Shown one piece after another: positions 60,701 through 64,000 of a stretch of DNA of 64,000 bases (position 1 is the stretch's first letter; every line of letters begins with the position of its first letter). The stretch covers positions 4,611,259-4,675,258 of the forward strand of contig CM041551.1 of NCBI GenBank assembly GCA_023238725.1. The letters are read 5' to 3'. Under the pieces are notes generated by a model. That model worked only from the letters and a program-made list of their open reading frames with translations, did not search any database and was not told the DNA's origin. The translations under genes were made by a program, and so were the position numbers. The stretch is from Scortum barcoo. Taxonomy: Eukaryota > Chordata > Actinopteri > Centrarchiformes > Terapontidae.

Positions 60701-63700
60701 TCTTCAACAGTTTGCTCTGAGCAGACAAGACAAAGTGACTGGTTGCCTGGCTGCACGTTCCCGCGGCATTCCTCTTTGTCTCAAACAGGCAAAGTGACAA
60801 TCTGTTGAAGCGCACATCACTTATTCTGAACATCCCCGTTTGTTCTGCGTGAGCCAAGCGACTAGCTCCCTGTCGTGTATGTGAATTGATTCTGAACAAC
60901 GGCAGTGTGCTGGCCCTTCTGTGTCCCATGGGTTTGGTCCCGGGCAGCAGATAAGTCACTGTTGGCGAAAGGGAGGTGAGGAGGTGGGAGCGGGAGCTGT
61001 GAAGCCAGTCAGAAGGCCTCAGCGGAGAGCCGTGTCTTGCAGGCGGGCAGGTGGGCGTGGTGAGTGACTGGCACTTGCTCCAGAGGCACCAGATGGCCAG
61101 TTGGGGGCCCATGCCAGCGGGGTGAGGGGACCCTATGTCACTCTGTGCATCTGCAGCCTGTGTCAGGATTCTGGCACAGGTGCGATGTTCGGCCAGCCGT
61201 CGCCCCTCAGCAGCCTGCAGTCATGAGGATGAAAATTCAAGTTGGGCAAGGGATGAGTCGAAATACAGCCACGCACCTGATGCTGTGTTGACGTGCAGGG
61301 AATCAGTGGCACTCGTCCAAATAGGATCTGAGAGTATGGATAGGAGCTCGGGCGCAATTGACTTTGGCATCTGGACAGCTTACCTAGGTGAAGTAAAAGT
61401 TAGAGCTCATCAAAAAGTTCAGTTTAATTATAGACCCGGCCAGGTGAGTTGGAGTGCCAAAGAAGTTATATTTTGAACATTCAGCACCAGGGAGCACGGC
61501 TGAACTTCCATGTCTGAGTCCTTTATAATCCCAGAGACGTGATATGTGTGGTTTGATCAGCTTGGTTGATCCATATCGCACATTTTACATTTCAAGATCA
61601 GCTGTTGAAATTGTGAAATTTTAAGTTTAAAAAGCTTCTTTTATATTTCCTTAAAGCAGGCATTTGAAACATCATAAATGCTATACCACATCTTGACGGT
61701 GTTCTCCTTAAAATGAGTTGAACTGCAAATTAGTCCATATTTTCATCAAGAACCTTACAATGGAAGGAAGACAAGAGAACAAGAGGACGTAACAAGATGA
61801 AGTTTCTTAGTTTCTGTGGTGTTTTTTATTACCACAGTGGTGACAGAATAGTTTCTCCATCAATGCATCTCAATCTATTATAGTTCTGTTTGGTGGTGTA
61901 CAGTGAAGCTTCTTTTGGACTCAGACGGCTTTGTGGCTACATACAGCACTGACTTCACTGCTCTTCTTGTTCACTCTTCTTCTTCATTTTTGGGCTTTAT
62001 GGGTGAGAGGATGCCTGTAATGTTGATGTGTAGCATGGAATTAAACTTGGTCTATAGTAGAAGAAGCAGAAGCAGGAACTACAACTTTTTCACCTACACA
62101 AAACACTTTGAGAGCCATAGATATAGATATGCCATAGATATGTGGCATTCTATATTATAACACTAAAATCAGACACAGTGGTCTTGTATGGCCTGTTGAC
62201 CTCTACTGATCAACCATACACCCTGAGTCCACCCTCAGGGGCGCGTCATAAAGCAGAGCTGAGCACGACATCAATACAAAGGTGATGCTCCCCTCTCTCT
62301 CCAAGGACTGCTGCTGTGATAGAAGAAACGGCATCTACCCGAGGAATGTGGACAGAGTCGGACAAGCCTGCAAGTTCTTTCTCTCTTTGTTGTGTGGCCT
62401 TTTCAACCCACCACCGAGTCCTGCGGGCGACTGGCTGGCTGAGACTAACCAGCTCAAAGACAGCGCCACTGATCAATATTTGAGCAGCTCGGCGCTGCCT
62501 GAGCTCCCCGTCCATGTCATCGGGGTCCCCATTCCTCTCGCTGGGACAAGTGCCAGGACATGCCGGGCTATTTGAGGCCAGATTACTGAGGTGATCCAGT
62601 ACTAGCAGCTAGGACATCCTTTGATCCATTATAGATGAACGAGGGAATTTGCTGGCAACTTGTAAGCGTGTAATTGAAGGAACAAGGTGACCACACTGGA
62701 GCACAAAGAACAACACGAGTACATGTTGAACATATGCAGAACACACAGACATGCATTCACATGCTAAACCATCGGAGCTCACAGTCACACACAAACCACT
62801 AATCTAGTGTCTTATCTTATGTACGTCAAACAACAAAACAGGTTGGCCACTCAGGACCCACCACATGAAGAGGTGGGTGGATGACAGAAAGTGACACTTC
62901 TTTCATCATGTGCTGTTTAAGGCAAAGAAATATACAGCTGTTTAAGCAGAATCGTGGGTTCTTGCAAAGAAGTGTGCGGCAGTGTGCTTTGTGTGTTTGA
63001 GAGCTCAGCCACCTACGCAAACGCTCAAATTACAAATGTGATCCAGAAGAACTATCATTGCAGTGAGGGACAGAAGGAGCTTCAGCCTTTGATCACTGCG
63101 GAGCTGGATGCCGCGAATAGCTAGTCTTTAAAACCAACATTTGCCAGTAGAAAATAGGTTGAGACAGTTTCTTAAAACTTTTACAAGGGCCCCAAAAACA
63201 CAAAGACATGTTTTCCAACCTAAAATTAGACTTTGGATTTCTTTCACATTCTTCTTATTGACTAACTATAGCCCAGACATTCATTTTCCTGATAATTTAT
63301 ACAGTAAATCTGTATTTTTTGCTTCCTATCAAATCAAGCATTACTTTGATCAGTGTCTAATTACATGAGAGAGAGAAGAATTGTGTTGCCTGATAAATAC
63401 TTTAGAATACATTATCAGTTGGATGTATGCAGAGTGCTGATTTATTTTGTTGCTCTCGTAATGCTCTGTTAATTAGAAGAGGGGAGGGATGTTTAATTAA
63501 TGCTGGTGGGGAGGATTAAGGACATGGGGGCAACAGCTTTCAACTTGTCAATTAGAAACGCGGACGTAAAACAACATGAGCCAGATAACTGACAGATACA
63601 CCGTCTGAACACAAACAGGATGCTAACAAGGCTCCGCAACCCAGATTGTTATTACTGCTGCTGGTATCCAGTCAGGTTGAAAGTGGGGTTTTGTTTTCAT

Positions 63701-64000
63701 ATTTTGCCGTCATAATTCACATAAAGCTTCTCACACCTCTGCCATACCAATTTTGTGTTTTCACGGAGGAAGAAGTAGACTTCAAGGAAAAATAGAGACA
63801 TCTCCAACGTATTTCAGAATGTGGCCCCAAAATTGCTTTTCATCACAGTTTTATATTCTGTACCTCGATGCCATGACATGGCAGAAACACCCCGCACTAC
63901 CCATACAAAAGAGGCTTTTCAATTTATTTATTTTATTTTATTTTTTTTTTCTTGAAGAAAGCATCACAGCCCTCTTTCCCACCTATCACTGCTCTCAATG
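57771..64000. other. intergenic, no gene recognised
   Basis: No supported gene to the window edge. Unique-looking stretches with ATTA cores (for example 59050-59250 and 63410-63560) could be regulatory. The 197-codon frame at 60519-61112 (minus) is the longest here but has no family features, no splice context and ordinary composition. In mammals the next gene upstream of NRP1 is far away, so a gene-free interval is not surprising. Confidence 0.6.

Noticed and set aside
60519..61112. 197-codon open frame, minus strand
   Set aside because: No family motif, domain or splice context; length is within what GC-richer non-coding DNA produces by chance.

Overview
The window is vertebrate nuclear DNA, most likely from a percomorph teleost. 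Three things point there: protein-coding sequence broken into short spliced exons, abundant (CA)n, (TATC)n and (CTCTC)n microsatellites, and dispersed repeats of kinds familiar from fish genomes. There are no bacterial-style operons, CRISPR arrays or recognisable rRNA/tRNA genes. Only two protein-coding loci can be supported.

The left 26 kb is the 5' portion of a neuropilin-1 gene (nrp1; the a or b paralogue cannot be decided here), on the minus strand. Exon 1 (coding 24511 to 24445) encodes the signal peptide. Exon 2 (23130 to 22956) and exon 3 (5925 to 5744) together encode the whole first CUB domain (a1). All junctions have GT/AG ends and matching phases (1, 2, 1), giving 141 complete residues plus the first base of codon 142. 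Intron 1 is 1,314 bp and intron 2 is 17,030 bp. At least 5.7 kb of intron 3 runs off the left edge, so exon 4 and the rest of the receptor (CUB a2, b1/b2, MAM, TM, tail) lie outside. Two alternative models of the 5' end are given. One has an unspliced leader from a CCAAT/TATA-like promoter near 25.1 kb. The other has a non-coding exon in a GC-rich, CpG-containing block at 26.2-26.6 kb, spliced to an acceptor at 24,935.

The right 37 kb (27-64 kb) has no convincing host exon and looks like the intergenic territory upstream of nrp1. Its one clear gene is an apparently complete Tc1/mariner transposon (38133-39756). It has TA target duplications, ~215 bp terminal inverted repeats about 95% alike, and an uninterrupted 340-residue DD34E transposase. 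Around it are older dispersed repeats: a probable hAT-type MITE-like element, LINE/SINE-like tails, a repeat family present in two copies, and a longer fish repeat near 57.6 kb. Between these are stretches rich in TAAT/ATTA homeodomain-type motifs that could be conserved enhancers; this is inference only.

Nothing in the window resembles a novel multi-gene system. The points most worth a second look are the intact Tc1 element, the unresolved nrp1 5' end, a CLEAR-type E-box plus YY1-like motif beside exon 3, and two near-perfect palindromes.
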